The notes below the pieces were generated by a model that ran no database searches, was not told the DNA's origin, and worked only from the letters and a program-made list of their open reading frames with translations. The position numbers were made by a program, and so were the translations under genes. DNA of 9,344 nucleotides from a bacterium (GTDB taxonomy: Bacteria > Electryoneota > RPQS01), in NCBI GenBank assembly GCA_018814465.1, contig JAHIZR010000423.1, forward strand, positions 1-9,344. Direction: 5' to 3'. The first letter of the stretch is position 1. Every line of letters begins with the position of its first letter. Shown here piece by piece: positions 1 to 7,373 of the stretch.

Positions 1-206
1 CGCATGGAAATCGCCGGAACGAAAAACACAAACAGCAGCGGAACGATGCCGAACAAGGTTCGCATGTTCGCCTGATTCATTAAAAACAGATTGCTGGTAA
101 AAAAGTACCCCGCAATCAGGAGGAAGAAAGTGATGACAATGTAGGCGGCGGGAGAGTCGAAATAAGATCGGAACTCGCGCCTGCCGATACTTAAAATGTT
201 ATGCAT
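1..206 (-). CDS. ABC-2 type permease, GldF-like (N-terminal part, runs off window)
   Basis: This is the first 68 codons of an integral membrane subunit of an ABC-2 exporter; the rest lies beyond the left edge. The visible protein opens MHNILSIGRREFRSYFDSP, followed by a first membrane helix at about residues 24-43 (AAYIVITFFLLIAGYFF) and the start of a second at about 56-67 (IVPLLFVFFVPAISM). The pattern of an R-E-x-x-S-Y-F-x-S-P-x-A-Y entry segment running straight into a membrane helix is characteristic of GldF-like ABC-2 permeases. It follows the ATPase gene after 45 bases on the same strand, so the two probably form one transporter. The start is the ATG at 206-204. A GGA lies only one base upstream of it, too close to be a good ribosome site, so initiation may be weak, coupled to the ATPase gene, or SD-independent. 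The family call is fairly secure; the exported substrate is unknown. Confidence 0.8.
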   Translation of the reverse strand, partial: MHNILSIGRREFRSYFDSPAAYIVITFFLLIAGYFFTSNLFLMNQANMRTLFGIVPLLFVFFVPAISM

Positions 207-251
207 ATCCTGTACTGAACAGTTATTGCTGAATGTGGATAAATAAATTGA

Positions 252-1181
252 TTAGGCTGCGGTAAGCTTGTGGAAGACTTCTTCCAGACTCTGAGTTTCA
301 GGAATCATTTCCAGCAGCACCCAGTTTTCGCGAACCGCGAGATTGAAGATCGCTTCGCGAATGTCCTGTCCCGGCGCGCTGTCAATACGCAGGCGAACCT
401 CGCCGGAATGACCCGGTATCGCGCGCACATCTTCAACGGAGGATAGCGATTTGACTTTGGCAGTTGCATCAGAAGGACCGGACTTCATCGTTACCATCAG
501 CACCGTCCGGCCTTCCAGACCGGCTTGCAGCTTCTCGGGCGTATTGTCCGCAACAACCTTCCCGGCATTAATGATGACGATCCGGTCGCAAGTCGCCTGA
601 ACTTCCGATAAAATGTGAGTAGATAAGATTACCGTTTTCTCCCGGCCCAACTCTTTGATCAGAGTGCGAATCTCAGCAATCTGGTTCGGATCAAGTCCGG
701 CGGTCGGCTCGTCGAGAAACAGATAGGCCGGGTCGTGGATGATCGCCTGCGCGAGTCCAACGCGCTGACGAAATCCTTTCGACAATTGGCCGATGTCTTT
801 GTGTAAAACACTGCTCAAACCACAGCGGCTGATTACTTCCTTGATGCGGCTCTTGCGGCTGCTCGTTGGAAGCTTGCGCAGTGTCGCTACGTACTCGAGG
901 TAATCCAAAACATTCATGTCCTGATAGACCGGAGCCATTTCCGGCAGGTAGCCGATCTTCTCGCGAATCTCCAGCGAATGCTCTTCCATATCCTGACCAT
1001 CGACCATGATCGTCCCGGAGGTGGGAGGCATGTACCCCGTGATCATGCGCATTGTCGTCGTCTTACCGGCACCATTGGGACCAAGAAATCCCAAGATCTG
1101 GCCTGAAGGTACGGACAAATCCACACCGTCAACGGCCATGACCCCGCCGTAAGACTTACAGACTTGTGAAAGTTCGATCAT
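252..1181 (-). CDS. ABC-2 type exporter ATP-binding protein (GldA-like)
   Basis: This 309-residue protein is the nucleotide-binding subunit of an ABC exporter and should power the permease encoded just downstream. All catalytic motifs are intact: Walker A GPNGAGKTT at residues 34-42, a Q-loop region GYLPE at 77-81 with Glu where many ABC proteins have Gln (usual in this subfamily), signature LSKGFRQR at 133-140, Walker B YLFLDE at 153-158 followed by the D-loop AGLDP, and the switch His in STH at 189. The last 90 or so residues form the C-terminal extension found in ABC-2 ATPases of the GldA/CcmA/NodI type. The ATG at 1181 is supported by AGGA eight bases upstream. It is separated from the kinase gene by an AT-rich gap of about 180 bases, so it may have its own promoter. 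GldA belongs to this family in gliding Bacteroidetes, but this subfamily is widespread and no gliding role can be read from sequence alone. Confidence 0.93.
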   Translation of the reverse strand: MIELSQVCKSYGGVMAVDGVDLSVPSGQILGFLGPNGAGKTTTMRMITGYMPPTSGTIMVDGQDMEEHSLEIREKIGYLPEMAPVYQDMNVLDYLEYVATLRKLPTSSRKSRIKEVISRCGLSSVLHKDIGQLSKGFRQRVGLAQAIIHDPAYLFLDEPTAGLDPNQIAEIRTLIKELGREKTVILSTHILSEVQATCDRIVIINAGKVVADNTPEKLQAGLEGRTVLMVTMKSGPSDATAKVKSLSSVEDVRAIPGHSGEVRLRIDSAPGQDIREAIFNLAVRENWVLLEMIPETQSLEEVFHKLTAA

Positions 1182-1359
1182 TCACGCTTTCCTGTGCTTG
1201 TTAAGTTGTTATGTGGATGATGTATTGTTTTCTACCAAGAGTATACTCAAGCAATTATCTAAGGTTCCCCTCCGATTTAATGAAGTTACAAATGCACTAA
1301 TTTCCCATGATAAATACTTAGCTAATAATTTACAATTACTTATGTGGAATGAATTTTGA
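1182..1359. other. AT-rich spacer between kinase and ABC operon
   Basis: No gene is supported here; a minus-strand reading frame crosses it but runs antiphase into the kinase gene and has no family features. The stretch is clearly more AT-rich than its neighbours. On the minus strand it contains a GATAAT that could be a -10 box (5 of 6 matches), at about 1257-1262, without a convincing -35 partner, and a perfect 10-bp palindrome gagtatactc at 1239-1248. No GC-rich hairpin with a T-run follows the kinase stop, so termination between the two units is not evident. It probably holds a promoter for the ABC genes, but I cannot place it firmly. Confidence 0.4.
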
Positions 1360-3093
1360 TTACATTTGAGCAAGATCAACGCGAATCTCATAAATCGGGT
1401 CTCCTTGCTCAAACAAAACCTCTTCAGTATAAGGTCTGAATTCGGGATGTTCCAAAGTGATGGTATGCTTGCCGAGCGGTTTAAAGATGACCCGGTTGGA
1501 TGGAGTCCGCATTTCCTTCGTCCCATCGACATAGACATCCGCCCAAGGACGCACCGAAACCGCGCGGATTTTCGCTACATAGTCATAAAGATCAATATCC
1601 AGCAGGATTGTCGTATCGGGTAAGATCGTAATCAGCCGGGAAATGGGTTGATTGATTTCATCGTTCATCAGCACAATACTATGAATCCCCGACGTCAGCT
1701 CCAGCGGTCCGCTCAACGGCGTTGTACCCCATAAGGAATCCGCGATATAGACTCTTGCCCAAGGTTTGCACTGCACACGAAGGAAGCCTAACGCGCCCGG
1801 GAACACTTCGATCGGAGACTCTTCAGGTTTTCGTTCCACGGGAGGTTTTTTGACAGTATCGCGCGGCTGCGGCTTCGAGTCCGGTATCGAGACTACTTCC
1901 GAATCTGTGCGCGTCGATTCGGGAGGGACGGCAACGACTGAAGTATCAGGCAATGATAAAGTATCGGTAACTTGTGTGGTATCGATGGGAGCTGTCTGTG
2001 GTTCAGAGGATTTCTGCGGCGGCAGGAGATACCAGATGATGAATCCCGACAGGACAATGAATGCTCCCGCCAGCCACGGCATCCAATTGTGAAGATTGCC
2101 GTGCTTCCCGGCATGCTGAGCACGCTGTTCTTCAGGCGCCTCCTCATCAGCGGCTTCCTCCGGCTCGCGAGGCTTCTCTTCCTGCACCGGCAGGATGACG
2201 CTTTCCGGCGGAGGGAAAACGACGGCTTCTTCCACATAGCTGCCGGTAAGATAGTCCTCGACTTTGGTAATGGGAAGCACGCCGACGGGTGTTGTCTTCG
2301 ACAGAGCCTTGTATGTTTCCGCTGCGGACTTCAGTCGATTGCCCGGTTCGCGCGCCAGCAGGGAACCTAACAGAGGAATGACAGAGGCTGGAATACAGTC
2401 GGCATGCAGACTCAAATCAGGCGGCTGATAGTTCACTACATTGCTGAAAGCCTCCCGCATTGAGTCCCCTTCGATGACTCGTTTACCCGTGAGCATCTCG
2501 AAGAGAATCAATCCCGCCGTGAACAGATCGGTATTCTCCGACAAAGCCGTCCCCAGCGCCTGTTCCGGCGACATATAAGTCGGCGTCCCCAGCACCGCCC
2601 CTTCCATCGTGACCGTCGGCTGATCCTTCAGCGTGGCGAGTCCGAAGTCCGTGATCTTCGTTTCGCCCTTCTTCGAGATCAGGATATTGTCCGGCTTCAG
2701 ATCACGGTGAATAATCCCGTCGGCATGCGCCGCTTTCAAGCCTTCCAGAATACTGCAGGCGATGCTGATGGCAATTTGAGGAGGGAATTTGCCGCGATCC
2801 TTCATGAGCCTGCTCAAGGTCTGCCCCTCGACAAATTCAAGGATCAAACGAAGCTTGTCTTCATCGATCTCGAGATCAAAAATCTGGACGACATTCGGGT
2901 GGGAAATGCGCGCGATGGCGCGAGCTTCACGCTCAAAGCGGGTCCGCAGCTCCGGATCCCGCGCGTACTGCGGATGAATCGCCTTCACCAGCACTTTGCG
3001 ATCAAGGCTGGTATCATACCCCTCCCAGACCGTGGCGATTCCGCTGCGGTTAATCTCGCGTGTAAGGGTCAGACGGTCATGCAGAGGTGGCAT
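1360..3093 (-). CDS. membrane-anchored Ser/Thr protein kinase with two PEGA domains
   Basis: This 577-residue protein has a cytoplasmic Hanks-type kinase domain (about 8-265), a Pro/Glu-rich linker (about 290-330), one membrane helix (about 337-357), a Pro/Ser/Thr-rich spacer, and two PEGA-type beta domains (about 436-500 and 508-575) that should face the periplasm. Visible catalytic residues are Lys37, Glu56, HRDLKPDN at 129-136, DFG at 149-151 and SPE at 175-177, so phosphotransfer should be possible. The glycine-rich loop is degenerate: residues 14-25 read INRSGIATVWEG, lacking the usual GxGxxG. The ATG at 3093 lacks a Shine-Dalgarno sequence (upstream bases read CTGTCCATTTCT), unlike other genes here, and an in-frame stop at 3114-3112 excludes a longer N-terminus. 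It lies 112 bases downstream of the sigma-54 activator gene, probably in the same operon. PEGA domains are usually linked to surface or cell-wall binding, so an envelope-sensing kinase is a reasonable inference. Confidence 0.93.
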   Translation of the reverse strand: MPPLHDRLTLTREINRSGIATVWEGYDTSLDRKVLVKAIHPQYARDPELRTRFEREARAIARISHPNVVQIFDLEIDEDKLRLILEFVEGQTLSRLMKDRGKFPPQIAISIACSILEGLKAAHADGIIHRDLKPDNILISKKGETKITDFGLATLKDQPTVTMEGAVLGTPTYMSPEQALGTALSENTDLFTAGLILFEMLTGKRVIEGDSMREAFSNVVNYQPPDLSLHADCIPASVIPLLGSLLAREPGNRLKSAAETYKALSKTTPVGVLPITKVEDYLTGSYVEEAVVFPPPESVILPVQEEKPREPEEAADEEAPEEQRAQHAGKHGNLHNWMPWLAGAFIVLSGFIIWYLLPPQKSSEPQTAPIDTTQVTDTLSLPDTSVVAVPPESTRTDSEVVSIPDSKPQPRDTVKKPPVERKPEESPIEVFPGALGFLRVQCKPWARVYIADSLWGTTPLSGPLELTSGIHSIVLMNDEINQPISRLITILPDTTILLDIDLYDYVAKIRAVSVRPWADVYVDGTKEMRTPSNRVIFKPLGKHTITLEHPEFRPYTEEVLFEQGDPIYEIRVDLAQM

Positions 3094-3205
3094 AGAAATG
3101 GACAGGAAGGATTAACGAAACAGGGGAAGCGGCGCGGTTTCGCGGGCTGCTCATCTGTTGCATTTTCGCCGGGATGTGCAGTACAAGAAATAGAAGCAGA
3201 CTGGC

Positions 3206-4732
3206 TTAGGCTTCGGGCCCCTTCCACTCCGCAAGCTTGTAGTGGAGCCAGCGCAGCGAAACGCCCAGCGCCGAAGCCGTTTTGGTCTTGTTGCCGCTGT
3301 AGTCTTCGAGTGTTTTCAGAACGAACTCGCGTTCGTGATCTTTCAGACTCTTGGCTCCGGTCATCGGCTTGGAAACCCGTGGAATAATCAGTTCATCGGG
3401 CGTAATGTCGCGATCCCCGGCCAGGACGATCGCGCGCTCGATGGCATTCTCCAGCTCACGAACATTGCCCGGCCAGTGATACCGTTCAATGATCTTCATG
3501 GCTTCGGGGAGGATTCGCCTCTGCTTGCCTTCGACATCCTTGGAATGCTTGGCAAGAAAATGCTGAACCAGCAGCGGCAGATCGCCGTCCCGCTCGCGCA
3601 GAGAAGGCATCCGAATTGAAATCACATTCAAGCGATAGTAAAGATCCTCGCGGAAATTCCCCGACTCGACTTCCTTCGCCAACGGTTTATTTGTCGCGGA
3701 AATGATGCGCACATCCACCTTGCGGACTTCCGTGTCTCCAACCCGGCGGAATTCTCCATCCTGTAAGACCCGCAGCAGCTTCGCCTGAACCGATGGCGGG
3801 ATGTCAGCGACTTCGTCAAGGAAAAAAGAGCCGCCGTCGGCGATCTCAATCAAGCCTTTCTTGTCCGACACCGCCCCGGTAAAAGCGCCTCGCTTGTGAC
3901 CGAATAATTCGCTCTCCAGCAGCGTCTCCGAGAGATTCCCGCAAAACTGCGCAATGAATGGCTTATCTCGGCGCGCGCCATTGTAGTGAAGCGCGCGAGC
4001 CACGAGTTCCTTGCCGGTTCCCGACTCTCCTTCGAGCATCACCGAGATATCCGAATTAATAATCTTCGTCAACAGATCGAAGATGTCCTGCATCTTCTTC
4101 GAATTGCCGATGATCTCTTTGAATTGATAGGTGCGCTGAACTTCCGTGCGCAGTTGATAGTTCTCGTCGCGCAGGTTGCCCATCAGTCTTGCATTGTCAA
4201 TGGCAATTGCACAAAGATTCGAAAACGCTTTCAGGAAGGTCAGGGATTCATTGGTGAATCCCTCGCGCCGGTTGCGGCTGTCCAGATAAATCGCGCCGAC
4301 AATCCGTCCGCGCAGGATAAAAGGCACCGACATCACCGCGTGAATCTGGTTGAAGATGACCGACTCCGCGCCCGCGAAGCGAGGATCGGTCTGAGCATCA
4401 ATCGTCAGCACGCCTTGCTGAGATTCAATCGCTCCCAAGACGATCGAGCGGCTGATTTCCTCTTTCGACAACGCCGCCTCCGGCGCAATATTGCGCGCCG
4501 TGCGAACCGAAATCTCCTTCTCATTCGAAGGATCTGTCAAAACGAGAAATCCGCGCTCAGCGGTTACGGTCTGTATCGCGATATCCATGATTCGTTCCAG
4601 CAGCGAATCGATATCCGATATCGTATTCAATACCTGCGCGATATCATACAGAGCCTGCAGCTGTTCTGCCGGCAGCGTTGCGGGAGCGGGCAAACCGCTT
4701 CCCGATTGCATTGCAGTGAGGTTAGTAGTCAT
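3206..4732 (-). CDS. GAF-domain sigma-54-dependent transcriptional activator
   Basis: The 508-residue product is a bacterial enhancer-binding protein that remodels sigma-54 RNA polymerase. In order: a GAF sensory domain (about 25-185), a short linker coiled segment, the AAA+ domain (about 206-435) and a C-terminal Fis-type helix-turn-helix (about 460-508). The AAA+ domain has Walker A GESGTGKE at 235-242, the sigma-54-contacting GAFTGA at 282-287, Walker B GGSFFLDE at 300-307 and the arginine-finger region FREDLYYRLN at 360-369. There is no receiver or FHA domain, so the GAF domain is the likely signal input. I chose the ATG at 4732: it follows an SD-like GAGAAG and overlaps the end of the lipoprotein gene by 11 bases, typical of translational coupling. 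The same frame stays open 93 bases further upstream to 4825, but that would add 31 residues without domain character, read from inside the lipoprotein gene. The kinase gene follows after 112 bases. Target genes are unknown. Confidence 0.93.
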   Translation of the reverse strand: MTTNLTAMQSGSGLPAPATLPAEQLQALYDIAQVLNTISDIDSLLERIMDIAIQTVTAERGFLVLTDPSNEKEISVRTARNIAPEAALSKEEISRSIVLGAIESQQGVLTIDAQTDPRFAGAESVIFNQIHAVMSVPFILRGRIVGAIYLDSRNRREGFTNESLTFLKAFSNLCAIAIDNARLMGNLRDENYQLRTEVQRTYQFKEIIGNSKKMQDIFDLLTKIINSDISVMLEGESGTGKELVARALHYNGARRDKPFIAQFCGNLSETLLESELFGHKRGAFTGAVSDKKGLIEIADGGSFFLDEVADIPPSVQAKLLRVLQDGEFRRVGDTEVRKVDVRIISATNKPLAKEVESGNFREDLYYRLNVISIRMPSLRERDGDLPLLVQHFLAKHSKDVEGKQRRILPEAMKIIERYHWPGNVRELENAIERAIVLAGDRDITPDELIIPRVSKPMTGAKSLKDHEREFVLKTLEDYSGNKTKTASALGVSLRWLHYKLAEWKGPEA

Positions 4733-5537
4733 TGTCTTCTCTGCGATAGAGGTCGCCTGAGTGAAGTCCACTCGTATAAAAGTGACGAAAGTAGCCGGGG
4801 ATGCCTGTGCCTGAATCTCCCTCATTGTTGTAGAGGGTCAGGTAGATTGCATACCAAAACTCGGAGTTTCCGGCGGCATCCTGGACCTTGTCGGTCGGGA
4901 GAAAAGCCACCGTGTCTGTGATACTGATTCCAACCGTATCCCAGATCGGGAATACTCCCCTTAAATAAAGCGTTAATCCGAAATGAGAATAGCCCGGCGT
5001 AGGCGGATCCCACGATACTCGCGGAAGGGAGCCTTCCATCTCTGTGATGGGATTCTCTTGGGGAGGAGGACTCACCAATGTGGGGATCATTGACACGGAC
5101 CATTGTTCAATATAGGTGCTGGCGCTGGCGGTCGCCCCTGAATCGTCCATAATATAGACCGTGAAGTTGTACCGCGTCAAATCCGGTGGAAGGTCATCCT
5201 GATAGCCGCGATAATAAAAGACTTGCCGGTTCGGATCGCTGATAAGATAGCCGCGCAGCTCCTCGCCGTCAGAATAGACAGGAAAACGCTCATCCGACAC
5301 AATATTGTTATCAACATCGCTGAACAAGCATACCAGCTCATACTCGCTCACCGGATCCAGTTCATGATGCCAGTAATGGGTAGTCGCATAGAAAGTATCG
5401 ATCTGTGGAGGAGAATTCTCGGGCTGCGGTGCGACCCAGCCAATCGACTTCGGATCATAAGGATTATCGCGTTCGGGAGACCACTGGCAGCTTGCGATCA
5501 ATGATACCAGCAGAGCTAATAAGACTACACGCCGCAT
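4722..5537 (-). CDS. exported lipoprotein with Ig/Fn3-like beta domains
   Basis: A 271-residue protein of unknown role that should be anchored in the envelope. It begins with a lipoprotein signal peptide MRRVVLLALLVSLIASC, with a lipobox IASC and the lipid-bearing cysteine at residue 17. After the cysteine comes SPERDNPYDPKS, a segment I recognise as recurrent in lipoproteins of FCB-group bacteria. The rest is beta-rich and fits two immunoglobulin/fibronectin-III-like domains, about 45-145 and 152-260; the second contains the typical PxVSWDPP start. The ATG at 5537 is preceded by a near-perfect AAGGAGG four bases upstream, which rules out the more distal in-frame start at 5603. It is the first gene of a unit continuing with the sigma-54 activator (11-base overlap) and the kinase. 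A part in signal sensing for that pair is possible but unproven. Confidence 0.85.
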   Translation of the reverse strand: MRRVVLLALLVSLIASCQWSPERDNPYDPKSIGWVAPQPENSPPQIDTFYATTHYWHHELDPVSEYELVCLFSDVDNNIVSDERFPVYSDGEELRGYLISDPNRQVFYYRGYQDDLPPDLTRYNFTVYIMDDSGATASASTYIEQWSVSMIPTLVSPPPQENPITEMEGSLPRVSWDPPTPGYSHFGLTLYLRGVFPIWDTVGISITDTVAFLPTDKVQDAAGNSEFWYAIYLTLYNNEGDSGTGIPGYFRHFYTSGLHSGDLYRREDNDY

Positions 5538-5562
5538 GCTTCCTCCTTGACTGTAATGTACT

Positions 5563-5591
5563 AAAATATGGAATATCTGCATGCATTTCAA
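5563..5591 (-). promoter_or_regulatory. candidate sigma-70-type promoter of the lipoprotein-activator-kinase unit
   Basis: On the minus strand TTGAAA (5591-5586) is separated by 17 bases from TATTTT (5568-5563), giving 5/6 and 4/6 matches to the classical -35 and -10 boxes with optimal spacing. Transcription would start near 5556, about 20 bases before the lipoprotein start codon. It sits just after the upstream gene's terminator, where a promoter is expected. FCB bacteria often use a different housekeeping consensus, so the call is tentative. Confidence 0.45.
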
Positions 5592-5604
5592 GCGAACGCG
5601 CACA

Positions 5605-5618
5605 CTTTGTGCACAAAG
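5605..5618. promoter_or_regulatory. perfect 14-bp palindrome, candidate operator
   Basis: The sequence ctttgtgcacaaag is identical to its own reverse complement over 14 bases. Its centre lies about 20 bases upstream of the candidate -35 box of the lipoprotein promoter, i.e. near -56 of the predicted start, a position typical for a dimeric activator. A palindrome of this size is expected less than once by chance in a window this long, so the position rather than the symmetry carries the argument. No binding protein can be named. Confidence 0.4.
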
Positions 5619-5633
5619 ATTCCAATTAGTACC

Positions 5634-5661
5634 AAAAAAGTCGCCGGTGCAAACCGGCGAC
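5634..5661 (-). terminator. intrinsic terminator of the beta-helix protein gene
   Basis: Read on the minus strand, a perfect 9-bp GC-rich stem (GTCGCCGGT / ACCGGCGAC at 5661-5653 and 5648-5640) encloses a TTGC loop and is followed at once by six T residues (5639-5634). It lies 26 bases after the TAG of the T9SS-cargo gene. It cleanly separates that gene from the lipoprotein operon. Confidence 0.95.
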
Positions 5662-5687
5662 TGTCTCTTCTAACCTTATCCTGCTGG

Positions 5688-7373
5688 CTACTTCATTAAT
5701 ACCAGCTTCTGAGTTTCGACAAAGCTGCCATTATATTCAATATTAAGCAAATAGACACCGGAGGCAAGCCCGTTGCCATCAAATCCGACTGTATGATATC
5801 CGCTGTCCAGCCTTCTATTCAGCGCGATTCCCACTTCGCGGCCTAAGATATCATAAACAACCATCCGCACATGTCCGGATTGGATCAGCTCGATTCGGAC
5901 TGTAGTCGTCGGATTGAACGGATTCGGAAAAGCCGCTGAAATAAGCATATTCGCCGGAAGCAACGATACCGGCACATCGTCAGGTATTCCGATGTACTCA
6001 TAACGACCGACATCCGGCAGATCGTTATCATTCGGATTTTCATCAATCTGGGGATCGCCTGCCTCGCGGCAAGGAGAGTTCTCCAAAAGATTGTAGTAAT
6101 CTTCTACATCCGCATGCGATGCCCAAATCCCTTCTTCCCCTTCCATCGCAAAGCCCGGATCCTGATCCGTTATGACTTCAATCTCAGTTACACCCGGCGG
6201 CAGATCGCTGGGCGAGTTAAAGCCTCCGGCCTCGCCAAACCGGTAATCGATCGCAGGAGTCAATAGATCATGCCCCGGAATCTCCGGAGACGCTTCCGAC
6301 ACCATGGACGCCGACATCTGCGCATACCAACGAAGTGAATACTCTACCTCTAAAAGCGCACTGCCGACAATGTAAGGAATGGAGGATTCTCCGACACCGC
6401 TGCATCTGATTGCCGTACTGTTGACCGTCATCATTACATCATTATTCGCTTTGACGGCAACCGGTATGCGTAGCCCCGAAGGATCCTGAACAGCAATATC
6501 GATTGTTGATTTTATAACCTGAACATTGCTCTCAAGCACGGGTTGGACACAATGTACGCCGTACGCATAGTAACCGGAGTTGGTCGTGACCTTAACAACA
6601 CATTCCTCTAATACATTATTTGCCCGTCTTCCAGGCCGCCCCAAATTGACTCCAATCGATGTGTTCGGCACCAGCCAAAGCTGGATCGCATTCTCCCGCA
6701 GGAAAAGTCCGCCGGAAACATCGACATCAAGTCCCATCGCCGACCGGTCATGCGGACCAGCTTGCGTATCCGATCTCGTTCCGTCAATCTGAATTAGATT
6801 TCGATCCAGGAAACTGAAATGCTCAGGTTCTACGGCCAGATTCAAGCTTTGCAGAGTTACCACTCGCGATGTCGAGCCGCAGGTTAAGAAGCTGTTATCC
6901 CAAGCTTCGATGCGGCCCCCAAGCATTTCGATACTGTAGTCACGTGAAATAAAATCACAATTATGGATGCGCAGTTTCGAGTTTTCCGCAAGAACAATTC
7001 CCGATGCTACATCAACGGACTCCTCGATGACCACATAGGACAATGTATCCCAGTCATTCGAATGCATTAAATTCCTGAAATAAAACCCCATCCAATCCTT
7101 GCACGGCCTGATGACAATCGGAGCGGCAGCCGTTCCGTTACAACTCAGTTCTCCGTCAACAAAGAAATAGTCCGTCGTACTGAACTCGATTTGTACACCC
7201 TCATCTATGGTGAGAGTTTCCCCCGCTTCCACCCAAATTGCGGATTCAACAAAAACTCTCGACCCAGCATTCCATTTCCCGGAAACGGGGCCGCGTACAA
7301 TTACGTCCGCACTATAGGCCGAGGCAACTATGCCGAAGCTGAGCGCGATAATCCATAGCCATTGTCTCTTCAT
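5688..7373 (-). CDS. secreted parallel beta-helix protein with T9SS C-terminal sorting domain
   Basis: A 561-residue exported protein. Residues 1-22 are a Sec signal peptide (KRQ, hydrophobic core WLWIIALSFGIVASA), probably cleaved after Ala19 or Ala22. Residues about 25-450 are rich in short beta strands with the pattern (GETLTIDEGVQIEF, VDGELSCNGTAAAPIVI) of right-handed parallel beta-helix proteins; the helix closes with SPCREAGDPQ and LPDVGRYEY, as is common in such proteins of FCB bacteria. The last ~80 residues, from FPNPFNP at 482 through VYDILGREV and GVYLLNI to the terminal KLVLMK, are a type A T9SS sorting domain, implying export across the outer membrane and surface attachment or release. 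The ATG at 7373 follows GAGG at five bases; a GTG two codons upstream is less likely. It is probably monocistronic, ending at the strong terminator. No catalytic residues can be assigned; it may be a binding or structural protein. Confidence 0.88.
   Translation of the reverse strand: MKRQWLWIIALSFGIVASAYSADVIVRGPVSGKWNAGSRVFVESAIWVEAGETLTIDEGVQIEFSTTDYFFVDGELSCNGTAAAPIVIRPCKDWMGFYFRNLMHSNDWDTLSYVVIEESVDVASGIVLAENSKLRIHNCDFISRDYSIEMLGGRIEAWDNSFLTCGSTSRVVTLQSLNLAVEPEHFSFLDRNLIQIDGTRSDTQAGPHDRSAMGLDVDVSGGLFLRENAIQLWLVPNTSIGVNLGRPGRRANNVLEECVVKVTTNSGYYAYGVHCVQPVLESNVQVIKSTIDIAVQDPSGLRIPVAVKANNDVMMTVNSTAIRCSGVGESSIPYIVGSALLEVEYSLRWYAQMSASMVSEASPEIPGHDLLTPAIDYRFGEAGGFNSPSDLPPGVTEIEVITDQDPGFAMEGEEGIWASHADVEDYYNLLENSPCREAGDPQIDENPNDNDLPDVGRYEYIGIPDDVPVSLLPANMLISAAFPNPFNPTTTVRIELIQSGHVRMVVYDILGREVGIALNRRLDSGYHTVGFDGNGLASGVYLLNIEYNGSFVETQKLVLMK

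Noticed and set aside
1239..1248. Palindrome gagtatactc as an operator for the ABC operon
   Set aside because: A 10-bp palindrome is expected several times by chance in a window this long, and no promoter can be placed firmly beside it.
1209..1538. Minus-strand open frame across the kinase 3' end and spacer
   Set aside because: It overlaps the kinase PEGA coding region in another frame, has no signature of a known family, and its Asn/Ser/Leu bias reflects the AT-rich spacer.
2707..3387. Plus-strand open frame opposite the kinase start and activator end
   Set aside because: It is an antisense shadow of two well-supported genes, with low-complexity Arg/Ser-rich translation and no recognisable domain.
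4733..4825. 31-residue N-terminal extension of the sigma-54 activator
   Set aside because: It lies wholly inside the lipoprotein gene, has no domain character, and the ATG at 4732 has its own SD-like sequence and a typical short overlap.
3986..4921. Long plus-strand open frame opposite the activator gene
   Set aside because: The translation is rich in Arg/His/Gln with no family motifs and mirrors the codon pattern of the strongly supported gene on the other strand.
5538..5603. 22-residue N-terminal extension of the lipoprotein
   Set aside because: It would bury the lipoprotein signal peptide and ignore the near-perfect ribosome site just before 5537; it also overlaps the candidate promoter.
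5610..5625. Sigma-54 promoter ahead of the lipoprotein gene (minus-strand TTGGAATCTTTGTGCA)
   Set aside because: Only nine bases separate GG and GC instead of the strictly required ten, and the -24 element lacks the CAC part.
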